Source of the DNA: an uncultured Collinsella sp.
Lineage (GTDB): Bacteria > Actinomycetota > Coriobacteriia > Coriobacteriales > Coriobacteriaceae
Assembly (NCBI GenBank): GCA_900756945.1
Contig: CAAELZ010000055.1
Span: 1 to 42,968 of the forward strand
Length of the DNA stretch: 42,968 nucleotides
Direction of reading: 5' to 3'
Of the stretch, positions 9,611 to 18,205 are shown piece by piece (positions within the stretch are counted from its first letter, which is position 1; each line of letters begins with the position of its first letter). The notes under the pieces are model-generated. The model had not been told where the DNA came from. It saw only the letters and a program-made list of their open reading frames with translations, and searched no databases. The translations under genes were made by a program, and so were the position numbers.

Positions 9611-9632
9611 GCGGGCAGATTACTCTGCCCGC
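9611..9632 (-). terminator. Hairpin after the GH13-GH77 gene
   Basis: GCGGGCAG and CTGCCCGC form an 8-bp stem with a 6-nt loop; on the minus strand only TTT follows. It is a plausible terminator for the glycogen cluster, though a weak T tract means read-through into the zinc-ribbon gene is possible. Confidence 0.55.
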
Positions 9633-9676
9633 AAAAATTCAAACGTCTGTAACTGTACCCTATATCGGGCGTTTTA

Positions 9677-12600
9677 TCACGCCTCGCCCCAGAATCTATG
9701 GGTGTTGCGCAGGAGCTGCGCAGTTTTGCCCTCGGCGGCTGCAATGTCCGCCTCGTCAGCCTGCCAAGTCCAGTTGCCCGTGGCAACGCCCGGAACGTTC
9801 ATGCGCGCGTCGTCGCTAAGCCCCAGGATATCCTGTAGCGGCATCATCACCAGGGGAGCGTCGCTTGCCAGCGCGTCGCTCATCAGCTTGGCCGCCACTT
9901 CAACACCGCTCGGTTCGTCGCCGCCCGCAAAGGTACGGGTGCACCAACCGGCCAGCGTCGACGTATCGTGCGTCGAGGTGTACAGGATCTTGCCAGGCGT
10001 GGGATGCACACCGCAGCGAACGTCGTAATCGCTAAACTCCAGCACGTCCATACCGGGGAAGCCGCAGGTCGAAGCCATCGCGCGAACGCCAGGCGTCAGA
10101 TAACCCAGGTCTTCGGCGATAAAGTTGAGCGGACCCAGCTCGTCGTAGGCGGTCTGGAACAGGTCTTTGCCCGGTCCCGCCAGCCAGCGACCGTCGACGC
10201 AAGCCTTGCCCGCGGGAATACTAAAATAGCTGTGGAAGCCCAGGAAGTGGTCCAGGCGCACGCGGTCGTAAAGCGAGAACGCGCGACGCAGGCGATCCAT
10301 CCACCAGCTATAGCCGTTCTGCTTCATGTGGTCCCAGCGGAACGTCGGGTTGCCCCACACCTGGCCCTCGGGCGCAAAGTTGTCGGGCGGCGCACCGGAA
10401 ATCTCAATCGCTTTGCCGGTATCGGACAGCCAGAAGTTCTCGGGCTCGCTCCACGCATCTGCCGAATCGTCAGACACGTACATAGGAATATCGCCGATAA
10501 CCTCGACGCCCTTCTTGTGCGCATAGTTCATGAGCTCGCACCAAGCCAGGTCAAAGCGGTACTGCATGTACGCCTGAAGCTCGGCCTCGTCGTGGAAGCG
10601 CTTGTCGTCAATCAGGTGCTCGTTGTAGCGCGCAACATCTGCCGGCCAATCGTGGCGCGACTCGCCCTCAAAGTATTTCTTGACGGCCATGTAGACGCAG
10701 TACTTCTCGAGCCAATCGGCATTGCGATGTTTAAACGCGGTGTACAGCGGATCGGCATCCTCGCCGCCACGGGCCTTCCAAGTTTCAAAGTCGGCCGCCA
10801 GCTCCTCGTGGCTTTCGGGCAGCAGGTCGATATTACCTGCAAAGGCCGAAGGACCGGCGTAAGGGGAGCGGAAGAAGTCCGTCGGGTTGACAGGCAGGAC
10901 CTGCCAGTAGCGCATGCCCATAGCGGCCAGATGGTCGATAAAGCGACGCGTGGGTGCGCCGATCGTACCGGGCTTGCCGTCATCGGTCGGTACCGAGGTG
11001 ATATGGCACACAACGCCCGCGCCGTGATCGAGCGGCTCCTGCAGGCGCTGCTCGGCATGGTGATAGATGATCGACGAGCCCAGCGGATACAAATCGAGCG
11101 TGACCGTGCCGTTGTGGATCTCGCACTCGTGACCGCTGATCACGTCACTCGCGCATTCGTCGAGCGCCGGAATCGTCACGCGGTGCGAATTGCGCAGACT
11201 ACGGTTAATGATAACCGTCGCGGACTCGCCATCCCTGCCCGTGCGGTTGTATGCCAGCACCTCGTCGTTGAGCGCGAAGGCCTTGATCTCGCCGTCGATC
11301 ATAAACGGCAGTGCGCGGCGTACGGCGGAGGCGTTTTTGACAATAGCCAGCGTGTCGAAGTCGTGCAGTTGGTCCTTGGTCGGCAGGGTGCGGCGGTTGC
11401 CCGGATCGGTTAGACCCTCCAGGCCGTATTCGTCGCCGTAGTAGATCGAAGGCACGCCGGGGAAGGTCATCTGCATGAGCGTGGCGAGCCAAAAACGGCT
11501 CTTGGCCAGGCCCATCGAGTTCTCGTCCAGGCGCCATTTGCTGCGCTCGCACTCGGGCAGCTGCGACTCGTCGGGGCCGCCGCCGAGCACCGAGATAATG
11601 CGCGGACGGTCGTGGCTCGAAAGCAGATTAAGTGCGCAGGACAGGGCCTCACGGGGATAGTTCTCGCGCAGGGTTTCGATTTCCTCGGCTGCCTGGTAGG
11701 CGTTCTTGTAGCCCATCAAAAAGCCGATGACCATGTCGCGGAAGGGGTAATCCATAGCAGAGTCCAACTCGGAGCCCTGTAGGTAGCGACGCAGATGGCC
11801 GTAGCTGATCTTGTTGGAGGCGTCTTCCCAGACTTCGCCGAGCAACAGTGCATCAGGCTTCTCGGCAAGTACGGCCTTCTTGATCTCGGCCAGGAAGTCG
11901 TCGGAAAGCTCGTCAGCGACGTCCAGGCGCCAGCCATGAGCGCCGGCACGTAGCCATTTACGGATCACGCCGTCCTTGCCCAGAAGCCGCTCGCGTACCA
12001 GCTCGGAGCTCTCATTGATGGCGGGCATGTTGCCCACGCCCCACCAGCAGTCGTACGAGCCGTCCTCGTGGAAATAAAACGCATCGCGCCACGGCGAGTC
12101 CTCGCTCTGCCACGCGCCCACGCCGGGGTAGTTGCCGTAGCGGTTGAAATAGATGGAGTCGTCACCCGTATGGTTAAAGACGCCGTCCAGGATGATGGAG
12201 ATGCCCAGCTTCTCGGCTGCCTGGCACAGCTCGGTAAAATCCTGCTCGGTGCCCAGGATTGGGTCGATCTTGGTGTAGTCGGCCGTGTCGTAGCGGTGGT
12301 TGCTCGCGGCCTCAAAGATGGGGTTGAGGTAGATGGCCGTAAAGCCCAGCTCGGCGATGCGGGGCAGGTCATTTTGGATACCCTTGAGCGAGCCGCCGTA
12401 AAAGTCCCAGGTCTTGATGGATCCGTCCTCGGCACGCTCGTACACGGGCGGCTCGTTCCAGTCCTCGACCATGCGGCGCTGGATTCCGTTGCGTGGCTTT
12501 TCGACTTCGGCCAGCGTGCGCTCGCGCCAGTTTTCGTCGCGAGCATAGCGATCGGGGAAGATCTGGTAGACCATACCGCGCTCGTACCAGGTGGGACGGT

Positions 12601-12973
12601 TCTCGCGGTGCTTGTAGACGGTGACCTGGAACGACGGCACTTCGGCGTAGTCGTAGGTTACGCCCTCGCCGCCGGTGCGACCTTGCGGCGCGCCTAGGCG
12701 AACCTCGGGCTGGCCCTCGATATTGCAGATAAAGCTGTACCAGATAAGACAGGGCTCGGTGCACTCAAGCTCTGCAGTAAATATGCCGTCGCCCTCGTGC
12801 GTCATGGGATACAGAGACTCACCGATTTCATCGACCCAGGTGCGCAGCGTAAGCGTTGCCTGGTTGGGGTCGGCATCCTCCAAAATCACCGAGAGTGCAA
12901 CGGAAGTTCCAGTGGTCACAGCGCCAAACGGAGTGCGAAACTGCGGCAGGCGGCTGTTGTGAATCAATCTCAT
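9677..12973 (-). CDS. GH13 alpha-glucan hydrolase fused to 4-alpha-glucanotransferase (GH77, MalQ-like)
   Basis: A 1098-residue fusion. Residues 1-120 look like an N-terminal beta-sandwich as in neopullulanases. Residues about 130-620 are a GH13 amylase barrel with nucleophile D351 in GWRLDVADE, acid E380 in GEVWED and D455 in SSHDRPR. Residues about 640-1098 are a GH77 amylomaltase with nucleophile D908 in RLDHFLG, acid E954 in IAEDLGYLTPG and D1003 in STHDTSTLAG. All six catalytic residues are present, so both halves should be active: hydrolysing or trimming maltodextrins and transferring glucan segments between chains. In this cluster it probably recycles dextrins left by GlgP. The SD is weak (CTGGACCG). 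A LacI-type operator-like site lies about 125-140 nt upstream. Confidence 0.92.
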   Translation of the reverse strand: MRLIHNSRLPQFRTPFGAVTTGTSVALSVILEDADPNQATLTLRTWVDEIGESLYPMTHEGDGIFTAELECTEPCLIWYSFICNIEGQPEVRLGAPQGRTGGEGVTYDYAEVPSFQVTVYKHRENRPTWYERGMVYQIFPDRYARDENWRERTLAEVEKPRNGIQRRMVEDWNEPPVYERAEDGSIKTWDFYGGSLKGIQNDLPRIAELGFTAIYLNPIFEAASNHRYDTADYTKIDPILGTEQDFTELCQAAEKLGISIILDGVFNHTGDDSIYFNRYGNYPGVGAWQSEDSPWRDAFYFHEDGSYDCWWGVGNMPAINESSELVRERLLGKDGVIRKWLRAGAHGWRLDVADELSDDFLAEIKKAVLAEKPDALLLGEVWEDASNKISYGHLRRYLQGSELDSAMDYPFRDMVIGFLMGYKNAYQAAEEIETLRENYPREALSCALNLLSSHDRPRIISVLGGGPDESQLPECERSKWRLDENSMGLAKSRFWLATLMQMTFPGVPSIYYGDEYGLEGLTDPGNRRTLPTKDQLHDFDTLAIVKNASAVRRALPFMIDGEIKAFALNDEVLAYNRTGRDGESATVIINRSLRNSHRVTIPALDECASDVISGHECEIHNGTVTLDLYPLGSSIIYHHAEQRLQEPLDHGAGVVCHITSVPTDDGKPGTIGAPTRRFIDHLAAMGMRYWQVLPVNPTDFFRSPYAGPSAFAGNIDLLPESHEELAADFETWKARGGEDADPLYTAFKHRNADWLEKYCVYMAVKKYFEGESRHDWPADVARYNEHLIDDKRFHDEAELQAYMQYRFDLAWCELMNYAHKKGVEVIGDIPMYVSDDSADAWSEPENFWLSDTGKAIEISGAPPDNFAPEGQVWGNPTFRWDHMKQNGYSWWMDRLRRAFSLYDRVRLDHFLGFHSYFSIPAGKACVDGRWLAGPGKDLFQTAYDELGPLNFIAEDLGYLTPGVRAMASTCGFPGMDVLEFSDYDVRCGVHPTPGKILYTSTHDTSTLAGWCTRTFAGGDEPSGVEVAAKLMSDALASDAPLVMMPLQDILGLSDDARMNVPGVATGNWTWQADEADIAAAEGKTAQLLRNTHRFWGEA

Positions 12974-13096
12974 AGTACGGTCCAGTTCTATACAGTTATG
13001 GCCAACGGGCCATGGGCTAAACGCACAGTACTTAAGTATATCGTTGCACTTTAGTTGTATAAACTACAGCCGCTCATTATCGGCGAACGGTTGTCC

Positions 13097-13114
13097 TAGA
13101 AAATCGTTTTACCA
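13097..13114. promoter_or_regulatory. LacI-type operator-like site upstream of the GH13-GH77 gene
   Basis: On the minus strand the site reads TGGTAAAACG followed by ATTTTCTA. The left half matches TGGTAAAA perfectly around a central CG and the other half matches 5 of 8. It sits about where the start of transcription would be if GATAAT (13120-13125, minus) is the -10 box. LacI-family regulators of maltose/maltodextrin genes use palindromes of this style; the regulator gene is not in this window. Confidence 0.5.
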
Positions 13115-13178
13115 TCCACATTATCGCGATACTCGAAAACGCCTATGTAGATAGTATTTGTAGCCAAACAAAACAGCT

Positions 13179-13312
13179 CCGGTTTACTACGACGAATTGA
13201 ATGATCTCAACCACAGTCATTTTAGTGATATTAAAACTGCAGGTAGAAGCGTTGCCAATTTCGATGATTACTCGCCGTGGTCGGCCGGAGCCATTTTGTC
13301 GTAGTAAACCGG
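13179..13312. repeat. 15-bp inverted repeat with 104-nt centre (IR6)
   Basis: 13179-13193 (CCGGTTTACTACGAC) is the exact reverse complement of 13298-13312. Extra symmetry is given by GCTCCGG (from 13176) and CCGGAGC (from 13285). It lies in the glgA/fusion gap and resembles the other intergenic inverted repeats in layout but not sequence. Confidence 0.8.
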
Positions 13313-13341
13313 CCCTCTTTTTAATGCGGGGTTCAACCAAG

Positions 13342-13372
13342 AAGAGGGCGCCTGCTTGGGGCGCCCTCTTTT
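13342..13372. terminator. glgA terminator hairpin
   Basis: AAGAGGGCGC pairs with GCGCCCTCTT around a 9-nt loop, about 30 nt downstream of the glgA stop. The minus-strand exit is CTTCTTGG, a weak T tract, so termination may be partial. Confidence 0.6.
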
Positions 13373-13402
13373 GCGTTGAGGATTAAGTTTTAATCGTCAG
13401 GA

Positions 13403-15730
13403 TTAGCGGCGCTTGCGGGTGGCAGTTGCCTTGCGGACGGAGGTCTTCTTGGTCGGAGCCTTTTCCTCGGCCGGAGTGGCGGGGGAGACCGGAGTCTCCT
13501 TGGCAGGCTCGGGCTTAGCCTCTGCCTTCGGTGCGGCCTTGACCTCAGCGGCCTTCGGCGTCGGCTTGGCCTTTACCTCGGCCTTGGGCTCCTCTTTGGC
13601 AGCAGCGGGCTTAGTCTCTGCTTTGGGAGTTGCGGTCTTTGCCATGGTCTTCTTGGCTGTCGTCGTGCGCTTGCGCGAGGTGGTCTTGGCGGCAGGCTTG
13701 GCCTCGACGGTTGCCTCCGCCTTGGACTCGGCAGGCGTCTCCTCGACCTTGGCGGCCGGCTTTGCGGCAGCCTTCGTTGCAGTGGCCTTGGTAGCTGTAG
13801 CTTTCTTGGTGGCAGGGGTCTTGGTTGTGCTCTTGGACGCGGTCGTCTTCTTGGCGGCGGTCTTGGCCGGAGCCTTTGCCGCGGGCTTAACCTCGGCTGC
13901 AGCGGTCTCGGCCTTTACCTCGGGAACGACCTCGGCCTCGGCGGCCTTCTTGACAGCTGCGGTGGTGCGCTTGCGCGTGGTCGCTGCCTTGGCGGTAGTT
14001 GCCTTGGCAGTGGTGGTCTTGCTCGCAGCGGCCTTTGTTGTCGTGGCCTTTTTAGTCGTCGTCTTACGAGTCGTGGTCTTCTTTGCCGCAGGCTTCGCAG
14101 CAGGCTTCACCTCGGGCTCGGGCTTGGGAGTGGCCTCGACCTTCACCTCAGGCTCGGCCTTAACGGGCTCAGCCTCAACCGGCTTCTCCTCGACCTTGGG
14201 CTCCTCAGCGACTACCGGCTCAGCAACGGCCTCAGGCTCGTCGACAACAGCCGCAGGCCTCTCAATCTCCGGATGCATAAAGAAGTACAGATCCAGATAC
14301 TTATCGGCCGAGCGCGTCCAGCTAAAGTCCTGGCTCATGGCCTGCGTGACCAGCTGGTTCCAGGCGTCGCGGTTATCCCAGAACAGACGCGCCGCGCGGA
14401 ATACGGCGTCGCCCATCTCGTCGCCGTTAAAGTTACTAAACGAGAATCCCGTACCCTCGCCGGTAAACTCGTTATACGGGATCACCGTGTCCTTCAGGCC
14501 GCCGGTTTCGCGCACGATGGGCAGGGTGCCGTAGCGCATGGCGATGATCTGCGACAGGCCGCAGGGCTCAAACTTCGACGGCATCAGGAACATGTCGGCG
14601 GCGGCATACATGCGCTGCGACAGCGCGGGATCGAACTCGATGCGTGCGGCCATGGTGCCGGGGTACTTGTCCTGGAAGTAGCGCAGGCCGTCCTCGTAGT
14701 CGCGGTCGCCGGTGCCCAGCACCGCCACCTGCACGCCGCCGGCCAAAATGCGGTCGAGCGCGTACATGACCAGGTCCATGCCCTTCTGGCGCGTCAGGCG
14801 CGTGACCATAACCATAAGCGGGCGGTCGTCGCGAACTTCGAGCCCCAGCTCTTCCTGCAGCTTGGCCTTGCACACGGCCTTGCCGGAACGGTCCCCGACG
14901 GTGTAGTTGGCGGCGATGCGCTTGTCGGTCGCCGGGTCAAAGCCCGCCACATCAATGCCGTTCAGGATGCCCTGCAGCGCGTAGGAGCGCTCGCGCAGCA
15001 CACCATCCAGGCCCTCGCCAAACTCGGGCGTCTGGATCTCGTTTGCATAGGTGGGGCTCACCGTGGTGATAGCGTCGGCATAGCGCAGCGCGCCCAGCAT
15101 GTAGTTGATGCTGCAGGCGTCGCAACGCAGCTGCGAGGCGGCCGCCGGAATATGCGCCACGCCCAGGATGTCCTCCATCACGGTGTCGCTAAACTGGCCC
15201 TGGAACGCCACGTTGTGGATCGAGAACACGGTCTTGACGCGGTCGTACAGCGGAAGGCCCTGGTAGAACTCGCGCAAGAACACGGGCGCCAGTGCCGTCT
15301 GCCAGTCATTGCAGTGCAGGATGTCACACTCAAAGCCCTCGGGCAGGTGCTGCAGGCTCTCGGTGATGGCCTTGGAGAAGAACGCAAAGCGCTCGCCGTC
15401 ATCAAAGAAACCGTACGGATAGTCGCGCGCAAAGTAGCGCTCGTTGTCGATGAACATATAGGTGACGCCGTCGTGCTCGAGCTTCTCGAGCCCGCAGTAC
15501 TCGTTGCGCCAGCCCAGACTCACGTAAAAATCGGAGAAGTGCTCCATCTGCGCCTTGTACTCGTCCTTGATGGTGGCGTACTTGGGTACCATCACGATAA
15601 CTTCGGCGCCGGCGCGCACAAGCGCCGCGGGCAGCGAGCCTGCCACGTCGCCCAGGCCACCGGTCTTCACAAACGGTGCGCACTCGGCCGAGGCAAACAC
15701 GATCTGCATCTTTTTGCTGGAATCAGCCAT
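13403..15730 (-). CDS. glgA: Glycogen synthase with long histone-H1-like C-terminal tail
   Basis: GlgA (GT5) adds glucose from ADP-glucose to the growing alpha-1,4 chain. Residues 1 to about 487 are a complete catalytic GT-B domain with the ADP-glucose-binding KTGGLGDV near residue 22 and the C-terminal EPCGLSQ segment. From about 488 to 775 the protein turns into a low-complexity tail: first acidic Glu/Val/Pro/Lys repeats, then Ala/Lys/Thr blocks such as KKTTTRKTTTKKATTT, ending in RKRR. The usual family length is about 480, so the tail is an addition. I start at 15730 because GGGAGACAAT gives it a good SD; an ATG 12 nt upstream is in frame but has none. It lies downstream of glgD in the leftward cluster. 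Confidence 0.95.
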   Translation of the reverse strand: MADSSKKMQIVFASAECAPFVKTGGLGDVAGSLPAALVRAGAEVIVMVPKYATIKDEYKAQMEHFSDFYVSLGWRNEYCGLEKLEHDGVTYMFIDNERYFARDYPYGFFDDGERFAFFSKAITESLQHLPEGFECDILHCNDWQTALAPVFLREFYQGLPLYDRVKTVFSIHNVAFQGQFSDTVMEDILGVAHIPAAASQLRCDACSINYMLGALRYADAITTVSPTYANEIQTPEFGEGLDGVLRERSYALQGILNGIDVAGFDPATDKRIAANYTVGDRSGKAVCKAKLQEELGLEVRDDRPLMVMVTRLTRQKGMDLVMYALDRILAGGVQVAVLGTGDRDYEDGLRYFQDKYPGTMAARIEFDPALSQRMYAAADMFLMPSKFEPCGLSQIIAMRYGTLPIVRETGGLKDTVIPYNEFTGEGTGFSFSNFNGDEMGDAVFRAARLFWDNRDAWNQLVTQAMSQDFSWTRSADKYLDLYFFMHPEIERPAAVVDEPEAVAEPVVAEEPKVEEKPVEAEPVKAEPEVKVEATPKPEPEVKPAAKPAAKKTTTRKTTTKKATTTKAAASKTTTAKATTAKAATTRKRTTAAVKKAAEAEVVPEVKAETAAAEVKPAAKAPAKTAAKKTTASKSTTKTPATKKATATKATATKAAAKPAAKVEETPAESKAEATVEAKPAAKTTSRKRTTTAKKTMAKTATPKAETKPAAAKEEPKAEVKAKPTPKAAEVKAAPKAEAKPEPAKETPVSPATPAEEKAPTKKTSVRKATATRKRR

Positions 15731-15754
15731 ATTGTCTCCCATGTTGCAATTCGA

Positions 15755-15788
15755 GAATAGCCGCCTGGCGCTAACCGGGCGGCTATTC
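15755..15788 (-). promoter_or_regulatory. Hairpin between glgD and glgA
   Basis: GAATAGCCGCC (15755-15765) pairs with GGCGGCTATTC (15778-15788). There is no T run after it on the minus strand, so it is more likely an mRNA-stability or processing stem than a terminator. It lies 25 nt upstream of the chosen glgA start. Confidence 0.5.
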
Positions 15789-15820
15789 TACATGTTACGA
15801 GCGATGTTGCGGTGCCAACG

Positions 15821-16948
15821 TTAACGTACGATGGTGGTGTCGGAAGTTAACGGAGCCTTGCCCAGCACCAGGATGTTCTCGGGTGTGCCGCGAAGCTCGG
15901 TGTTGGTGGGAACCACGTTGTTCTTGTCCAGAATGGCATTCTCGACGCGGGCGCCGCTCTTGATGATGCAGCTCTGGTTGATGATCGAATTGGTGACCGA
16001 CGCACCTTCCTCGACCACGACGCCGCGCGACAGGATCGAGTTGCGCACGGTGCCCTTGATGATGCAGCCGGCCGAGATGATCGAGTTGCACGCGTGGCTG
16101 CCGGTCGCATAGCGCGAAGGCGGCACGTCGTGAGCCTTGGTCAGGATCGGGCGCTCGGGATCGAAGAGCTGGTCGGCCACGGTCTGGTCGAGCAGGTCCA
16201 TGCTGCGGCGATACAGCGACTTTTCGCTAAACACGCCCACGACCTCGCCCTTGTACTCGTAGCTGCACACGTCGATGTTGCCAAAGTCGCCCTGGAGTGC
16301 TTCGAGCAGGTCCAGATAGTCGGCGGCCTGGTAGTGGTCGATGATCTCGAGCAGCGTCTCGCGGTTGACGATGCAGCAGTCCATGGAGGCGTTGTCTCCG
16401 TACGCGACGTCGGCGCTCACGCCCGTCAGGCGGCCGTTCTCGTTAATCTCGAGTTTGGTCTCGTCTTCGACATTGCGCGTGGCCTTGCAGTACACCACGG
16501 TCATCTGGGCGCCGGAGTTCTCGTGCGCCTCGATGATGGTGTTGAGGTCCATGTTAAAGATGATGTTGGTGCCCATCATCACGACATAGGGATTCTCCGA
16601 GCGCTGGAACAGCGTCTTGTTGGAGATGATGTCGCGCAGCAGGAAGCGCATGCCGCCCTTGGTGGTGCCATACGCGTTGCCGGGCACCATGAACAGGCCG
16701 CCCTTCTTGCGGTCCAGGCCCCAGTCCTTGCCCGAGCCCACGTGGTCGATCAGCGAACGGTAGTTGCCCGGCATGACGACACCGACGGTCTTGATGCCGG
16801 CATTCATCATGTTGGACAGCGGGAAGTCGATCAGGCGGTAGCGGCCCAAAAATGGAACGGACGCGATGGGGCGATCCTTGAGCAGGACGCTGCCGTAGGT
16901 CGAAGAGTAGTTAGCGGTGATGTAACCGATGGCCTTGCGATTGATCAT
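15821..16948 (-). CDS. glgD: GlgD, regulatory/non-catalytic ADP-glucose pyrophosphorylase subunit
   Basis: The 375-residue protein is related to GlgC, with the RYRLIDFPLSNM segment and a C-terminal left-handed beta-helix (repeated hexapeptides such as SIINQSCIIKSGARVENAIL). It lacks two things GlgC has: the N-terminal GGxGxRL pyrophosphorylase loop is replaced by GYITANYSSTYG, and the catalytic Asp of SGDHLYRMD is lost (MGTNIIFNMD). This fits GlgD, which pairs with GlgC as a regulatory partner in Firmicutes. The start at 16948 has AAGGGGGA within the last codons of glgC and begins 4 nt after the glgC stop; an in-frame ATG 39 nt upstream would put a non-family peptide in front. Confidence 0.92.
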   Translation of the reverse strand: MINRKAIGYITANYSSTYGSVLLKDRPIASVPFLGRYRLIDFPLSNMMNAGIKTVGVVMPGNYRSLIDHVGSGKDWGLDRKKGGLFMVPGNAYGTTKGGMRFLLRDIISNKTLFQRSENPYVVMMGTNIIFNMDLNTIIEAHENSGAQMTVVYCKATRNVEDETKLEINENGRLTGVSADVAYGDNASMDCCIVNRETLLEIIDHYQAADYLDLLEALQGDFGNIDVCSYEYKGEVVGVFSEKSLYRRSMDLLDQTVADQLFDPERPILTKAHDVPPSRYATGSHACNSIISAGCIIKGTVRNSILSRGVVVEEGASVTNSIINQSCIIKSGARVENAILDKNNVVPTNTELRGTPENILVLGKAPLTSDTTIVR

Positions 16949-16952
16949 CGGA

Positions 16953-18101
16953 TCATTCCCCCTTCCCGATAACGACGTCATTTCCAACGACGGCCGTATC
17001 CTTGGTGGTATCGACAGAGCCGAGCTTCACGCCCTCTTCGACCGTGGAGTTCTCGCCCAAAATAGCGCGGCAGATGTGCGCGCCGCTCTTAACGTGCGCA
17101 CCCGGCAGCAGCACGGAGTCCTCGACCACGGCGCGTTCCTCGATGATGACATCGGTCGAAAGGATCGAGTGGCGAGCGGTGCCGTAGATCTTGCAGCCGT
17201 TGGAGACCAGGCAGTCGTCCAGGCGGCCGTCCGGGCCAATGTAGTGCGGCGGACGCGTGGTGATGTTGGACATGATGGGGAAGTTCTTGTCAAACAGATC
17301 GAACTCGGGGTTGTTGCCCAGCAGGTCCATCGAGGTCTCGTGGAAGCTGGCGATGGTGCCGACGTCCTTCCAAAAGCCGTGGAACTCGTAGCTGTACAGG
17401 CGCTTGTTCTCGCCGAGCAGCTTGGGGATGATGTCCTTGCCAAAGTCGTGACTCGAGCGCTGGTCCAGAGCGTCCTCCTCGAGCGCCTCGATCAGCACGT
17501 CGGCCGAGAAGATGTAAATGCCCATGGAAGCGAGGTTCGAATCGGGCTTCTCGGGCTTCTCGGTGAACTTGGTGATGCGGCCGTCCTCGGGGTCGGTGGT
17601 CAGGATGCCAAAGCGGCTGGCCTCCTCCCACGGCACGGGCATAACGCTCACCGTGAGGTCGGCGTTGTTCTCAATGTGCGTCTTGAGCATCTTGCGGTAG
17701 TCCATGCGATACAGGTGATCGCCCGAAAGAATCAGGACGTACTTGGGGTCGTTGGCCTTGATGTAGTCGAGGTTCTGCGTAATGGCGTCGGCCGTGCCCG
17801 CATACCAGGCGCCGCCGGTCTGCGTCTCGTACGGCGGCAGGATCGACACGCCGCCGTCGCGGCTGTCCAGATCCCACGCCTCGCCGGAGCCCACGTAGGC
17901 ATGCAGCAGGTAGGGACGGTACTGCGTCAGAACGCCCACCGTGTCGATGCCCGAGTTGGAGCAGTTGGACAGCGAAAAGTCGATAATGCGGAACTTGCCA
18001 CCAAAGCTAACCGCCGGCTTGGCGATCTTTTGGGTGAGTGCCCCCAATCGGCTGCCCTGTCCTCCTGCGAGGAGCATCGCGATGCATTCTTTCTTACTCA
18101 T
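16953..18101 (-). CDS. glgC: Glucose-1-phosphate adenylyltransferase (ADP-glucose pyrophosphorylase)
   Basis: GlgC makes ADP-glucose from glucose-1-phosphate and ATP, the committed step of glycogen synthesis. The 382-residue protein has the phosphate-binding loop LLAGGQGSRLGALT, the substrate segment FGGKFRIIDFSLSN, and the catalytic Asp in SGDHLYRMDY, followed by the C-terminal beta-helix. GAAGGAGAAATCG before the ATG is a strong SD. glgD starts 4 nt after its stop, so the two subunits should be made in step. It lies between glgP and glgD in the leftward cluster. Confidence 0.96.
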   Translation of the reverse strand: MSKKECIAMLLAGGQGSRLGALTQKIAKPAVSFGGKFRIIDFSLSNCSNSGIDTVGVLTQYRPYLLHAYVGSGEAWDLDSRDGGVSILPPYETQTGGAWYAGTADAITQNLDYIKANDPKYVLILSGDHLYRMDYRKMLKTHIENNADLTVSVMPVPWEEASRFGILTTDPEDGRITKFTEKPEKPDSNLASMGIYIFSADVLIEALEEDALDQRSSHDFGKDIIPKLLGENKRLYSYEFHGFWKDVGTIASFHETSMDLLGNNPEFDLFDKNFPIMSNITTRPPHYIGPDGRLDDCLVSNGCKIYGTARHSILSTDVIIEERAVVEDSVLLPGAHVKSGAHICRAILGENSTVEEGVKLGSVDTTKDTAVVGNDVVIGKGE

Positions 18102-18140
18102 CGATTTCTCCTTCTGTCATCGATGTTCCTAACCCATTAG

Positions 18141-18171
18141 CGACGGGCGCGGCGCACTGTCACGCCCGTCG
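18141..18171 (-). promoter_or_regulatory. Hairpin between glgP and glgC
   Basis: CGACGGGCG (18141-18149) pairs with CGCCCGTCG (18163-18171). There is no T run on the minus side. Like the stems at 15755 and 20687 it could protect or separate segments of the polycistronic glycogen mRNA. Confidence 0.45.
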
Positions 18172-18205
18172 AGTAATGCCGTGCGGCAAAGGGAGCTCGC
18201 GCGCT

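Larger units (their letters stand above)
12974..13402. other. 429-nt intergenic region between glgA and the GH13-GH77 gene
   Basis: It contains, left to right: the fusion-gene leader, an operator-like site (13097-13114), a GATAAT -10-like box on minus (13120-13125), a long inverted repeat (13179-13312) and the glgA terminator hairpin (13342-13372). No open frame in it looks like a gene. The promoter-like and operator-like signals suggest the fusion gene can be transcribed separately from glgA. Confidence 0.6.
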
